A DNA stretch of 64,000 bases from Streptomyces sp. Edi2 (lineage in GTDB: Bacteria > Actinomycetota > Actinomycetes > Streptomycetales > Streptomycetaceae): the NCBI RefSeq assembly GCF_040253635.1, contig NZ_JBEJGX010000003.1, forward strand, positions 7,837,501-7,901,500, written 5' to 3'. Both the position numbers and the translations under genes were made by a program. The first letter of the stretch is position 1, and each line of letters opens with the position of its first letter. Under the pieces are notes generated by a model that had not been told where the DNA came from, did no database searches, and worked only from the letters and a program-made list of their open reading frames with translations. Shown here piece after piece: positions 16,479 to 25,278 of the stretch.

Positions 16479-18443
16479 GTGACGAATCCTGCGCGGATCC
16501 TCCGCACCCCCTTCACCGTGCTCGTGCCGGCGATCGTCGCCGCCTTGCTGTCCGCCCTGATCGGGCCGGCCGCCGCGCAGGCGGCGCCCCGCGAGAGCAG
16601 ACCCGTCTACTCCTACGACCACGCGATACGCGAATCGGTCTGGGTGGACACACGGCTCGACGGCGACGCGGACGGGAGGACCGACCGCGTCGCCGTCGAC
16701 ATCGTGCGGCCCGCCGAACCCGCACAGCAGGGGCGCCGGATCCCCGTGATCATGGACGCCAGCCCGTACTACTCCTGCTGCGGCCGCGGCAATGAGAGCC
16801 AGAAGAAGACCTACGACGACCACGGCCGGCCGGTCCAGTTCCCGCTCTACTACGACAACTACTTCGTGCCGCGCGGCTATGCGACCGTCCTCGTCGATCT
16901 CGCGGGGACCAACCGCTCGGACGGCTGCATCGATGTCGGCGGCCGCTCCGACATCGGCTCGGCCAAGGCCGTGATCGACTGGCTCGGCGGCAGAGGCCGC
17001 GCCTATACCGCCCGTACGGGAGGCACACCCGTCACCGCGGACTGGTCCAACGGCAGTACTGGCATGATCGGCAAGAGCTGGGACGCCACCATCGCCAACG
17101 GCGTCGCGGCCACCGGCGTCAAGGGGCTGAAGACCATCGTCCCGATCGCAGGCATCTCCTCCTGGTACGACTACTACTTCGCCCAGGGCGCCCCGCTCTA
17201 CGACTCGGGCCCCGACGCCCTGGCGGATCTGGTCAACAGTCCCGACGCGCACCGGCGCTGTGCCGCGATGCAGAAGAGACTCGCCGACGGAGCGCCGCGC
17301 AGCGGCGACTGGACCGGTCTGTGGACCGAGCGCGACTATGTGCGGCGCGCGGACAAGGTCCGGGCCAGTGTCTTCATGGTGCACGGCATGCAGGACCTCA
17401 ACGTCCGCACCCGGCACGCCGGGCAGTGGTGGGACGCGCTCGCCCGGCACGGCGTCGAACGCAAGGTCTGGCTCTCCCAGACGGGGCACGTCGACCCCTT
17501 CGACTACCGCCGCGGGGAGTGGGTCACCACCCTGCACCACTGGTTCGACCACTACCTGATGGGCTACGACAACGGCATCGATCGCGCCCCGATGGCCGAT
17601 ATCGAGCGGTCTCCCGGCACCTGGTCCACCGACCCGCAGTGGCCCGCTCCCGGCACCCGGACCACCACCCTGCGGCCGCGCGGCGGCAGCGCACCCGGCG
17701 TCGGCGTGCTGGGCACCGCCAAGGCGCCGCACGGTGCGAGTGCGGCCTTCACCGACGACCCGAAGCTGAGCGAGGCCGACTGGGCGGCCCGGATCGACGA
17801 ACCGACGCCCGCCAAGGCCGGGTTCAGCACCGCACCGCTGCGCGCCCCGCTCCGGCTGTCCGGCTCCGGCAAGGTGACGGTGACCGCCACCCCCAGCACC
17901 TCGACCGCCCATCTCTCCGCCGTCCTGGTGGACCTCGGCCCCGACACCATCCGCAACTACGCGGCCGACGGCGAGGGCATCACCACCCTCGGCAAGCGCA
18001 CCTGCTGGGGCGCCGGAACCCCGGGCGACACCGGCTGCTTCAAGGAGACCGCGGCCGACACCCGGAACGTCGGATACACCGTCTTCAGCCGTGGGTGGGC
18101 CGACCTCGGCACCTACGCCGACCCCCGCAAGGGCCGCCCGCTCACCCCGGGCAAGCGCTACACCCTCACCCTGGATCTGGCCGCGAGCGATCACGTCGTG
18201 CCCGCCGGACACCGGCTTGCGCTCATCGTGGCCGGAACCGACGCTGGCCTGATCGACCCGCCCGCATCCACCCCGAAGCTCACCCTCGACCTCTCCCGCA
18301 CCTTTGCCCGACTGCCGCTGACCGGCGGCGCCCCGGCCTTCGCACGGGCCACCGCGGGCGCGCCCCGGCACCCGGCCGCCGCCACACCGCACGACGGGAT
18401 CGCCCCGCCGCGCTCGATCAGCCGGATGCCGGCCGGCGGATGA
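16479..18443 (+). CDS. Secreted Xaa-Pro dipeptidyl-peptidase-like protein (S15 family)
   Basis: A 654-aa secreted serine hydrolase. The signal peptide runs to about residue 30 (LIGPAAAQAAP). The alpha/beta hydrolase core contains PVIMDASPYYSCCGRG, the nucleophile in MIGKSWDATIANG (GKSWDA; Ser), the acid in VHGMQDLNVRTRHA (Asp) and the His in LSQTGHVDPFDYR. The C-terminal ~230 residues form the jelly-roll domain of PepX/CocE proteins. Such enzymes remove Xaa-Pro dipeptides or hydrolyse esters. GTG 16479 is the first start giving a signal peptide; it has only a weak ribosome binding site. Together with the neighbouring M1 and M14 peptidases it forms an extracellular peptide-degrading set. Confidence 0.87.
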   Translation: MTNPARILRTPFTVLVPAIVAALLSALIGPAAAQAAPRESRPVYSYDHAIRESVWVDTRLDGDADGRTDRVAVDIVRPAEPAQQGRRIPVIMDASPYYSCCGRGNESQKKTYDDHGRPVQFPLYYDNYFVPRGYATVLVDLAGTNRSDGCIDVGGRSDIGSAKAVIDWLGGRGRAYTARTGGTPVTADWSNGSTGMIGKSWDATIANGVAATGVKGLKTIVPIAGISSWYDYYFAQGAPLYDSGPDALADLVNSPDAHRRCAAMQKRLADGAPRSGDWTGLWTERDYVRRADKVRASVFMVHGMQDLNVRTRHAGQWWDALARHGVERKVWLSQTGHVDPFDYRRGEWVTTLHHWFDHYLMGYDNGIDRAPMADIERSPGTWSTDPQWPAPGTRTTTLRPRGGSAPGVGVLGTAKAPHGASAAFTDDPKLSEADWAARIDEPTPAKAGFSTAPLRAPLRLSGSGKVTVTATPSTSTAHLSAVLVDLGPDTIRNYAADGEGITTLGKRTCWGAGTPGDTGCFKETAADTRNVGYTVFSRGWADLGTYADPRKGRPLTPGKRYTLTLDLAASDHVVPAGHRLALIVAGTDAGLIDPPASTPKLTLDLSRTFARLPLTGGAPAFARATAGAPRHPAAATPHDGIAPPRSISRMPAGG

Positions 18444-18551
18444 CCGCATGGGGCCGCCCGCCGCGGGCGGCCCCGCCCCGGCCCCAACGTCGCGTCACCG
18501 CACGTCACCCCACATCACCGCACGTCACCCCCACTCAAGGGAGGCACCCTC

Positions 18552-19898
18552 GTGAGGTCCCGCTGCTGTCGCCTCGCCCTGGGGACGCTGGTCATCGGAC
18601 TGACGGCCCCCCTCCTCGGCGCGACCCCGCCGGCCTTTCCCGCCGGCGCAACCGGAACCCCCGCGCCCCGTACGGGATTCGAAACCAGCCATGGTGCCCG
18701 TTGGACCACCGGAGCCGAGGAGCAAACGTTCCTCAGCACGGTCGACCGCGCCTCGGCACGGGTGCGCATCGACCGGATCGGCACCACGCAGCAGGGCCGC
18801 CCGATCCGGCTGGTCAGGATCGGCGCCCCGGCCCCCGAGCGCCCGGAGGACGTCCGCCGCGGCAACTCCGTCCTGTTGGTCTGCTCCCAGCACGGGGATG
18901 AGCCCGCCGGGCGCGAGGCGTGTCTGACCACCGTCCGCAACCTCGCCTACAGCAAGGCCCCGGCCACCCGGCGGCTCCTGGAGCACACCAGCGTGCTGGT
19001 CCTCCCGACCGCCAACCCCGACGGCCGGGCCGCGGACACCCGTGGCAACTCCGACGGCGTGGACATCAACCGCGATCACCTGGAGCTGCACACCGCCGAG
19101 TCCCGCGCCATGGCGGCCGTCCTCCGCGACTACCGCCCCGACACCCTCCTCGACCTGCACGAATACGGTCCCACCGCGCCGTATTACCTGAAGGACCTGC
19201 TGTCCCTGTGGCCCCGCAACCTCAACACCGGCGACGGGGTGCACCGCGAGGCCACCGCCCTCTCCCGGGACTTCGTCGAACCCGCCGTCCGCCACGCCGG
19301 ATTCTCCACCGGCGTCTACGGCATCTGGACCGACCCGGAGACCGGCGACCCCGTCAAGCAGGTCGCGGGCGACGGCCAGGAACGGATTCTGCGCAACACC
19401 ACCGGCGTGAAGGGCTCGGTCGGACTGCTCGTCGAGACCCGGGTCGACGCCCTCACCGCCGCCGAGAAGGCCGACCCCGCGCTCAACAACCGACGCCGGG
19501 TGGACTCCCAGCTGGCCGCGCTGGACGGCGCGTTCACCTTCGCCGTCCGGCACCGCCCACGTATCGAGGCGGCCACCGCGGCCGCCCGCCTCGCCGGATA
19601 CACCGACCGCGGCCCGGTCTACCTCGGCGGTGCGGACAACGAACCCCCCGGCGCCGGCGAGGTCCTGGCCGACCCGCCCTGCGCCTACCGCCTCGACGCG
19701 GCACAGTTCGCGCAGGTCAAGGACGAACTGGCGCTGCACGGGGTGCTCTGGCAGCGGGCGGGGGACGGCGTCGTCGTACCGCTGCGCCAGTCGCTGCGCC
19801 CGCTCGTCCCGCTGCTGCTGGACCAGCGGGCCGGTTATCACCTTACGGTCGCGAAACCCATGAACGTCTGCCCTCGTGTGGTAGGGGGTAACGGGTAA
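18552..19898 (+). CDS. Secreted M14 family zinc carboxypeptidase
   Basis: A 448-aa secreted protein. The signal peptide covers roughly residues 1-32. Zinc ligands are visible in CSQHGDEPAGREA (H-x-x-E), and the substrate-binding NPDG and DINRDHLEL motifs match M14 carboxypeptidases. The third zinc His is probably in LLDLHEYGP, and the catalytic Glu is likely in the VGLLVETRVD segment. GTG 18552 has GGGAGG at 18539-18544. It lies 108 bp after the S15 gene on the same strand; a CACGTCACC-type direct repeat (about 18490-18535) occupies the gap. Probably involved in peptide or peptidoglycan turnover outside the cell. Confidence 0.85.
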   Translation: MRSRCCRLALGTLVIGLTAPLLGATPPAFPAGATGTPAPRTGFETSHGARWTTGAEEQTFLSTVDRASARVRIDRIGTTQQGRPIRLVRIGAPAPERPEDVRRGNSVLLVCSQHGDEPAGREACLTTVRNLAYSKAPATRRLLEHTSVLVLPTANPDGRAADTRGNSDGVDINRDHLELHTAESRAMAAVLRDYRPDTLLDLHEYGPTAPYYLKDLLSLWPRNLNTGDGVHREATALSRDFVEPAVRHAGFSTGVYGIWTDPETGDPVKQVAGDGQERILRNTTGVKGSVGLLVETRVDALTAAEKADPALNNRRRVDSQLAALDGAFTFAVRHRPRIEAATAAARLAGYTDRGPVYLGGADNEPPGAGEVLADPPCAYRLDAAQFAQVKDELALHGVLWQRAGDGVVVPLRQSLRPLVPLLLDQRAGYHLTVAKPMNVCPRVVGGNG

Positions 19899-19937
19899 GG
19901 AAAATATGGCCCATTGACGTCCATGGAAGGTTGACAC

Positions 19938-21716
19938 GTGTCGGACACAGTCAAGGAAACCAGAGACGGGGGTGCCACCCCCTCCCTTGCGGATCTTCCC
20001 GAAGACCCGCGGCGGACCGGGCCCCCGCAGACCGACCGTGTGGTCTTCGGTGTGACCGCCCTGCTCACCCTCGCCTTCATCGCCTGGGGAGCGACGTCCA
20101 CCGAATCCCTCAAGAGCGCCTCGACAGCCATGCTGAACTGGGTGATCGACAACGGGGGCTGGGCGTTCGTGCTCTCCGCCTCCGGCTTTGTGATCTTCGC
20201 GATCTGGCTCGCGGTGAGCAAGTACGGCCGGATCACCCTCGGCAAGGAGGGCGAAGACCCCGAATTCCGGACGGTGTCCTGGATCGCGATGATGTTCAGC
20301 GCGGGCATGGGCATCGGCCTGATGTTCTACGGCGTCAGTGAACCACTGGGGCACTTCAGTACACCGCCGCCGGGCACCGACCCCAAGGACGCCGCCCAGG
20401 CGATGGACACCGCGATGGCGACCACGATGTTCCACTGGACGCTGCACCCGTGGGCCATCTACGCGGTCGTGGGGCTGGCCATCGCCTACAGTTGCTTCCG
20501 GCGGGGGAGGCGGCAGACGATAAGCGCGGTGTTCACCCCACTGATCGGGACCCGGCGGGCGAACGGCTGGGGCGGTCAGGTCATCGACATCCTGGCCATC
20601 TTCGCCACCCTCTTCGGCTCCGCGGCCTCGCTCGGGCTCGGCGCGCTGCAGATCGGCAGCGGCATCAAGGTGCTCGGCTGGATGGACAGCGTCAGCACCA
20701 GCCTGCTGGTCATCATCATCACCGTGCTGACCATCGCCTTCATCCTGTCCGCGGTCTCCGGCATCGCCAAGGGCGTCCAGATGCTGTCCAACATCAATAT
20801 GGTGCTGGCGCTGATCCTGGCGGTCTTTGTGTTCGTGGTCGGCCCGACGATTCTCATCCTCAACCTGGTGCCGACCTCCCTCGGCTCTTTCATCGGCGAG
20901 CTGCCGCAACTGGCGGGCCGTACGGAGGCCAGCAGCGGCGCCGACGTGGGCAGCTGGTTGCGCAGCTGGACGGTCTTCTACTGGGCGTGGTGGATCTCCT
21001 GGACGCCGTTCGTCGGGATGTTCATCGCCCGGATCAGCCGTGGCCGGACGATCCGTCAGTTCATCGGCGGCGTCATCCTCGTCCCGAGCGTGGTCAGCCT
21101 GGCGTGGTTCGCGGTCTTCGGCGGCTCGGCGATGAAGCTCCAGGCCGACAAGAAGCTCAGCGGGTCGAGCACCCCGGAAGGCCACCTCTTCGACGTGCTG
21201 CACCAGTATCCGCTCGCCACGGTCATGAGCATCCTGGTCATGGTCCTGGTCGGCATCTTCTTCGTCTCCGGCGCCGACGCCGCGTCGATTGTCATGGGCA
21301 CCCTCTCGCAGAAGGGCACCTTCGAGCCGACCCGGCTCGTGGTGATCTTCTGGGGAGTGGTGACCGGCGCGGTCGCCGCGATCATGCTGCTGATCGGCGG
21401 CGGCTCGGGCGACGCCCTGACCGGACTGCAGAACCTGACGATTCTGGTCGCGGTGCCGTTCATGGTCGTGATGATCGCCATGTGCTGGGCGCTGATGCGC
21501 GATCTGCGCAGCGATCCGCTGATCGTGCGCGGCCAGAGGGGCGAGGAGGCCGTCGAGATGGCCGTCATCGCGGGCCATGAGCAGTACGACGGTGACTTCG
21601 AGATCCAGATCGGGCCGGGCGGCAACGGGAACGCTGACGCCAGCGCCAGCGGCAGCGGCGACGGGGACGGTCACGTCGCCGGGGTCCGGAGTGAGGACCG
21701 GCGCGCGAGTCCCTGA
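19938..21716 (+). CDS. BCCT family transporter (betaine/carnitine/choline)
   Basis: A 592-aa membrane transporter with about 12 transmembrane segments after a 45-residue N-terminal tail. The family signatures are MFSAGMGIGLMFYGVSEPLG, HWTLHPWAIYAVVGLAIAY and YWAWWISWTPFVGMFIARIS; the Trp-rich segment contributes the aromatic box for quaternary ammonium. BCCT proteins import betaine, choline or carnitine, often for osmoprotection. The C-terminal ~50 residues are low complexity (Gly/Asn/Asp/Ala/Ser). GTG 19938 has GGAAGG 7 bases upstream. It is followed by a strong hairpin. Substrate not determinable. Confidence 0.92.
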   Translation: MSDTVKETRDGGATPSLADLPEDPRRTGPPQTDRVVFGVTALLTLAFIAWGATSTESLKSASTAMLNWVIDNGGWAFVLSASGFVIFAIWLAVSKYGRITLGKEGEDPEFRTVSWIAMMFSAGMGIGLMFYGVSEPLGHFSTPPPGTDPKDAAQAMDTAMATTMFHWTLHPWAIYAVVGLAIAYSCFRRGRRQTISAVFTPLIGTRRANGWGGQVIDILAIFATLFGSAASLGLGALQIGSGIKVLGWMDSVSTSLLVIIITVLTIAFILSAVSGIAKGVQMLSNINMVLALILAVFVFVVGPTILILNLVPTSLGSFIGELPQLAGRTEASSGADVGSWLRSWTVFYWAWWISWTPFVGMFIARISRGRTIRQFIGGVILVPSVVSLAWFAVFGGSAMKLQADKKLSGSSTPEGHLFDVLHQYPLATVMSILVMVLVGIFFVSGADAASIVMGTLSQKGTFEPTRLVVIFWGVVTGAVAAIMLLIGGGSGDALTGLQNLTILVAVPFMVVMIAMCWALMRDLRSDPLIVRGQRGEEAVEMAVIAGHEQYDGDFEIQIGPGGNGNADASASGSGDGDGHVAGVRSEDRRASP

Positions 21717-21796
21717 CGGATCCCTGACGGATTGCCCGCCGCACCGGATGCGGGCTGCCCGGTGAGCGGTCACCGAGGTGGTCCGCGGGGCAGGTG

Positions 21797-21831
21797 AGGG
21801 GCCGGCCGGACGCGGTGTCCGGCCGGCCCCT
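21797..21831 (+). terminator. Terminator hairpin after the BCCT transporter
   Basis: Perfect 15-bp stem: AGGGGCCGGCCGGAC (21797-21811) pairs with GTCCGGCCGGCCCCT (21817-21831), five-base loop. The rest of the 320-bp gap 21717-22036 holds nothing else I can support apart from the presumed promoter of the next gene. Confidence 0.8.
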
Positions 21832-22036
21832 GCTGCGTCCGCTTCCTGGCAGGTGAGGGCCCCGGGACCCTGATTTGCACCGGCCCGGGGGCGGTATGCC
21901 AGAGTGGACGCCCCGGTCGGCCGGGCGCGCGGGTGCGCAGCCGCTGCCGGGATCCCCCTGTACCCAGATCGACGGACTCCGGTCGCGCGCGTGCGCGTGT
22001 CCGGGCGCCGTTCGCCTCCTTTACTTCTTGAGAGCG

Positions 22037-22798
22037 ATGCAGGCAACGACTCTTCTCCCCCGGACCGCAGACCTGTTCGACCAGGGCCTGGAGCGGCAGG
22101 CCGGCGGCGCGCTGCTGCGCTTCGGCGCCGCCCGGCGCCGTCCGTCCGGCCGCGTCAGCTGGTCGGGCCAGGGCGCCGCCGCCTGGCTCGACGACGCCCG
22201 CGGGCATCTGTGGTGTGTCGGCGAACCGGATCCCGCCGCCGGACTCGTGCTGCGTGCCGCGCAGGGCCTGCCCGAGCGGGTGCGGGAGTTCACCGGGCCG
22301 CGCGGCACCGTCGGCCAGGTCAGGCGGCATCTGCCGGTGACCGAGGTGGTGGAGTGGATCTTCCGTTGGACGCTGGAGGAACCGCCCGTACACCCGGCGG
22401 AGGAGCGGGTGGTCACTCTTGACGCCTCACACCACGGGGAACTGCTCGACTTCCTCAACGAGCACAGCCCGGCCCACTCCACCGGCCCCGGCTCCAGCGA
22501 GGTGACCCTGTGGACCGGGATCCGCGGCACGGACGGGCAGCTGGTGGCCTGCGGCGCCCTGAGCAGCCTGCGGGACAGCGGCGCTCCGCTGATGGCGTCC
22601 GTCGCGACGGACGCCCGCCAGCGCGGTCAGGGGCTCGGGGCGGCCGTGACCTCGTGGCTGACCCGATACGCCGTACGCCGCCACGGCTTCTGCACGCTGT
22701 GGCAGCTCGCGGACAACACTCCCGCCGAACGGCTCTACGACCGCCTCGGCTACCGCAACGAGGACCCCTGCGTGTCGGCGCGCATCGCCACCGGCTGA
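22037..22798 (+). CDS. GNAT family N-acetyltransferase
   Basis: A 253-aa protein. The first ~130 residues form an N-terminal domain (QGAAAWLDDARGHLWCVGEP). The C-terminal half is a GNAT domain: LVACGALSSLRDSGAPLMASVATDA, then the acetyl-CoA pyrophosphate loop ARQRGQGLGAAVTSWLTRYA (Q/R-x-x-G-x-G/A), then ADNTPAERLYDRLGYRNED. Start ATG 22037 has a modest TTGAGAG upstream; an in-frame upstream start exists but gives a low-complexity extension. Substrate unknown. It converges with the penicillin-binding protein gene. Confidence 0.8.
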   Translation: MQATTLLPRTADLFDQGLERQAGGALLRFGAARRRPSGRVSWSGQGAAAWLDDARGHLWCVGEPDPAAGLVLRAAQGLPERVREFTGPRGTVGQVRRHLPVTEVVEWIFRWTLEEPPVHPAEERVVTLDASHHGELLDFLNEHSPAHSTGPGSSEVTLWTGIRGTDGQLVACGALSSLRDSGAPLMASVATDARQRGQGLGAAVTSWLTRYAVRRHGFCTLWQLADNTPAERLYDRLGYRNEDPCVSARIATG

Positions 22799-22830
22799 TC
22801 TGCTGACCTGCGGCGGCCTGAGGGCAGCGG

Positions 22831-22886
22831 GACGACGAAGGGGCCTGCGTGCGGCCGGATGGCTGCGCGCAGGCCCCTCGTACGTC
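22831..22886. terminator. Bidirectional hairpin between convergent genes
   Basis: An inverted repeat with two mismatches pairs the GGGGCCTGCG segment at 22840-22849 with CGCAGGCCCC at 22868-22877, extending outward to GACGACGA / TCGTACGTC. It lies between the GNAT and PBP stops. Confidence 0.75.
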
Positions 22887-22895
22887 CCGACCGGG

Positions 22896-23798
22896 CTACT
22901 TCTTGAAGCTGTAGTCCATCAGCTTCTTGGCGTCCGCGGTGCGGTTGACCACCGAGGAGGAGGCCAGGACCGTGCCGATGACCGTCTTGCCACCCCGGGT
23001 GGCGGCGAAGACCAGGCAGTACTTGGCCTCCGGACCCGAGCCGGTCTTGACGCCGATGGTGCCCGAGTAGCTGCCGAGCAGGGCGTTGGTGTTCTCCCAC
23101 GACATGCTGCGGTAGCCGCCGCTCTTCGTCGTGACCTTCTGCTTGGTCGACTTCGTCTTCACGACCGTACGGAAGGTGGAGTACTTCATCGCGTTGCTTG
23201 CCAGCTTGGTCAGGTCGCGCGGCGTCGAGTAGTTCGCGCCCTTCCCGATGCCGTCGAACGAGTCGAAGTGCGTGTTCTTCAGGCCCAGGGACTTGGCGGT
23301 GGAGTTCATCTTGCCGATGAACGACTTCACGCGCGCGGCCCGGGTGGAGCCGCTGCCGAACTTGTCGGCCAGCGCGTACGCCGCGTCGCAGCCGGACGGG
23401 AGCATCAGCCCGTACAGCAGCTGGCGGACGGTGACCTTGTCGCCGACGATCAGCTTGGCCGAGGAGGCCCAGTTGTTGTCAACGATGTAGTCGCTGTACG
23501 CCTTCTGGACCGTGACCTTGGCATCCAGGTCGAGGTTCGCCTGCGCCAGCACCACCCGAGCCGTCATGATCTTGGTGGTGGAGCCGGTGGACCGGCGGGT
23601 GTCCGCGGCCTTGGAGAAGAGGGACTTCCCCGTGCCGTTGTTCATCACGAAGCCGCCCTTGGCGACGATCGTGGGGGGCTTGGGCGTGGCGGCCTGCGCC
23701 GGAGCGGCGAGCGCCCCGGCGGTCAGGACGGCTCCCGCGGTGACAACCGCCGCGGACGCGCGACGCATGCCCCTTTTGCCGATTTTGCGGTTTTTCAA
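22896..23798 (-). CDS. K15-type serine DD-transpeptidase / D-alanyl-D-alanine carboxypeptidase (S11 family PBP)
   Basis: A 300-aa secreted low-molecular-weight penicillin-binding protein acting on cell-wall stem peptides. The signal peptide is residues 1-36 (ALAAPAQAA). Active-site motifs are S73-T-T-K76, S135-G-C137 and K251-T-G253. The second motif is SGC rather than the usual SGN. This and the 178-residue spacing from Ser to KTG match the Streptomyces K15 DD-transpeptidase as I know it. Start TTG 23798 has TTGGAG eight bases upstream; a later ATG (23768) would shorten the basic region of the signal peptide. Transcribed alone. Confidence 0.88.
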   Translation of the reverse strand: MKNRKIGKRGMRRASAAVVTAGAVLTAGALAAPAQAATPKPPTIVAKGGFVMNNGTGKSLFSKAADTRRSTGSTTKIMTARVVLAQANLDLDAKVTVQKAYSDYIVDNNWASSAKLIVGDKVTVRQLLYGLMLPSGCDAAYALADKFGSGSTRAARVKSFIGKMNSTAKSLGLKNTHFDSFDGIGKGANYSTPRDLTKLASNAMKYSTFRTVVKTKSTKQKVTTKSGGYRSMSWENTNALLGSYSGTIGVKTGSGPEAKYCLVFAATRGGKTVIGTVLASSSVVNRTADAKKLMDYSFKK

Positions 23799-24005
23799 AA
23801 TGTATACTCCAAATGCCCCTGAAGTGCGGCGATATGGAAATGCCGCTTGCTCATGAGACGCACGAGACCGGTGAAGGGATGTGCGCCCCTGGGTGGCAAC
23901 TTCATCTCGTCCGGCGCCGATTCACAAGTCCCGGGTGTCCTTCGGCCGGGCGGCCGGCAGGCGCCACGGAGCCCGGCGCCGTGGCCGGGCGGGACTTCGC
24001 CGCCG

Positions 24006-25049
24006 TCACCGGCCCAATGGCCCGTCACCCTCCCGGAGGGTCCGCACACTCCGCAACACCTCGTCGGCGCATCCCCACGACACGGTCACCCCCGCACCCC
24101 CGTGCCCGTAGTTGTGGACGCACGGCGTGCCGCCGGGCAGCCGCTCCACCGCCAGCCGCACCGCCGGGCGGGCCGGGCGCAGCCCTACCTTGTGCTCCCG
24201 TACCCGGGCCCCCGCAAGCTCCGGGAAGCGACGCGCACAGCGCGCCACGATCGCCTCCGCCACCGCCGGATCGGGCTCCCTCGACCACGCGTTCTCCCGC
24301 GCCGTCCCGCCCAGCACCACGCCGTACGGCTGCGGCAGCACATACGTCGTGTCCGCCGAACCCGCGTCGGCGGCCACGTACCACTCCTCGATACCGGGGT
24401 TCTCCACGATCACCAGCTGCCCCTGGACCGGATGGACGTCCGGATCGGGTACGAGCTCACGCGCGCCCAGCCCCGAGCAGTTCACCACCACGTCGGCCGT
24501 CCGGCCGGCCTCGGTCAGCGAGGTGATCTCCTGCCGTTCCACGCTGCCGCCCGCGTCCGTCAACCGCCGCTCCAGGTAACGGAGATGGGCCGGCATGTCC
24601 ACCAGAGGAGTACGGGCCCGCCACCCGGCCGCATGCCCCTCGGGGAGCTCCGTGACGCTCGCCCGCCGCAGCCCGGGCACCGCGTCGTACCAGGCGGACA
24701 GGTCGTCGTCGGGGCGGTCGCCGGAGTGGGCTTCCCGGCCGCCGTCCGTGCTGTCCGTGGCGTCCGTCATCGTGCCCGTCACCATCCGGGCGCCCGTCTC
24801 CTCCGGCCGCTCGGCGAGCGCGGCGAGCACGTGGAAGGACCGCACGGACCACTGCACCGCCCGCTCGTAGGGCCGGATGCGGTACGGCCAGCACAGCCCG
24901 CCGGCCACCGCCGACGTCGTACCGCCCGCGGCGTCCCGGCTCAGCACCCGCACCCGGTGCCCGTCCTCCGCCAGCGCGATCGCCGACGTCAGCCCGATCA
25001 CACCGCCGCCGATCACCGCTACATCCATGCCACCTGTGTTGATCGCCAT
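24006..25049 (-). CDS. FAD-dependent oxidoreductase, D-amino-acid oxidase-like
   Basis: A 347-aa flavoprotein of the DAO family. The N-terminal dinucleotide fold is VAVIGGGVIGLTSAIALAEDG; the FAD contact GGTTSAVAGGLCWPYRI follows. VVVNCSGLGARELV and HPVQGQLVIVENP are typical of D-amino-acid oxidases, and the C-terminal NYGHGGAGVTVSWGCADEV closes the flavin site. The reaction is oxidative deamination of D-amino acids to keto acids, ammonia and hydrogen peroxide. ATG 25049 is given; ATG 25028 (MDVAV) is an equally plausible start because neither has a clear ribosome binding site. Adjacent to a D-Ala peptidase gene, which may be coincidence. Confidence 0.85.
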   Translation of the reverse strand: MAINTGGMDVAVIGGGVIGLTSAIALAEDGHRVRVLSRDAAGGTTSAVAGGLCWPYRIRPYERAVQWSVRSFHVLAALAERPEETGARMVTGTMTDATDSTDGGREAHSGDRPDDDLSAWYDAVPGLRRASVTELPEGHAAGWRARTPLVDMPAHLRYLERRLTDAGGSVERQEITSLTEAGRTADVVVNCSGLGARELVPDPDVHPVQGQLVIVENPGIEEWYVAADAGSADTTYVLPQPYGVVLGGTARENAWSREPDPAVAEAIVARCARRFPELAGARVREHKVGLRPARPAVRLAVERLPGGTPCVHNYGHGGAGVTVSWGCADEVLRSVRTLREGDGPLGR

Positions 25050-25278
25050 GACGGGACGCTAACGGGTGGGGCGGGGACTGACGAGGGTGGGGGAGGGGGC
25101 GGGACGGCAGATGTCCACCGGGGGGAGCCGCCTTCCTGCCGTGTGTTCGTGATCTTGCGGTAACCCCGCGGCAGTGGTCCGGACAGGCCCGGACCTTAGG
25201 GTGGTGGCAGCACCGTTGGCCGATGTCGCCCCTCGGATTCCGTTCCTGCCGTCCGTACGCCGTCGTCTGAGGAGGCTC

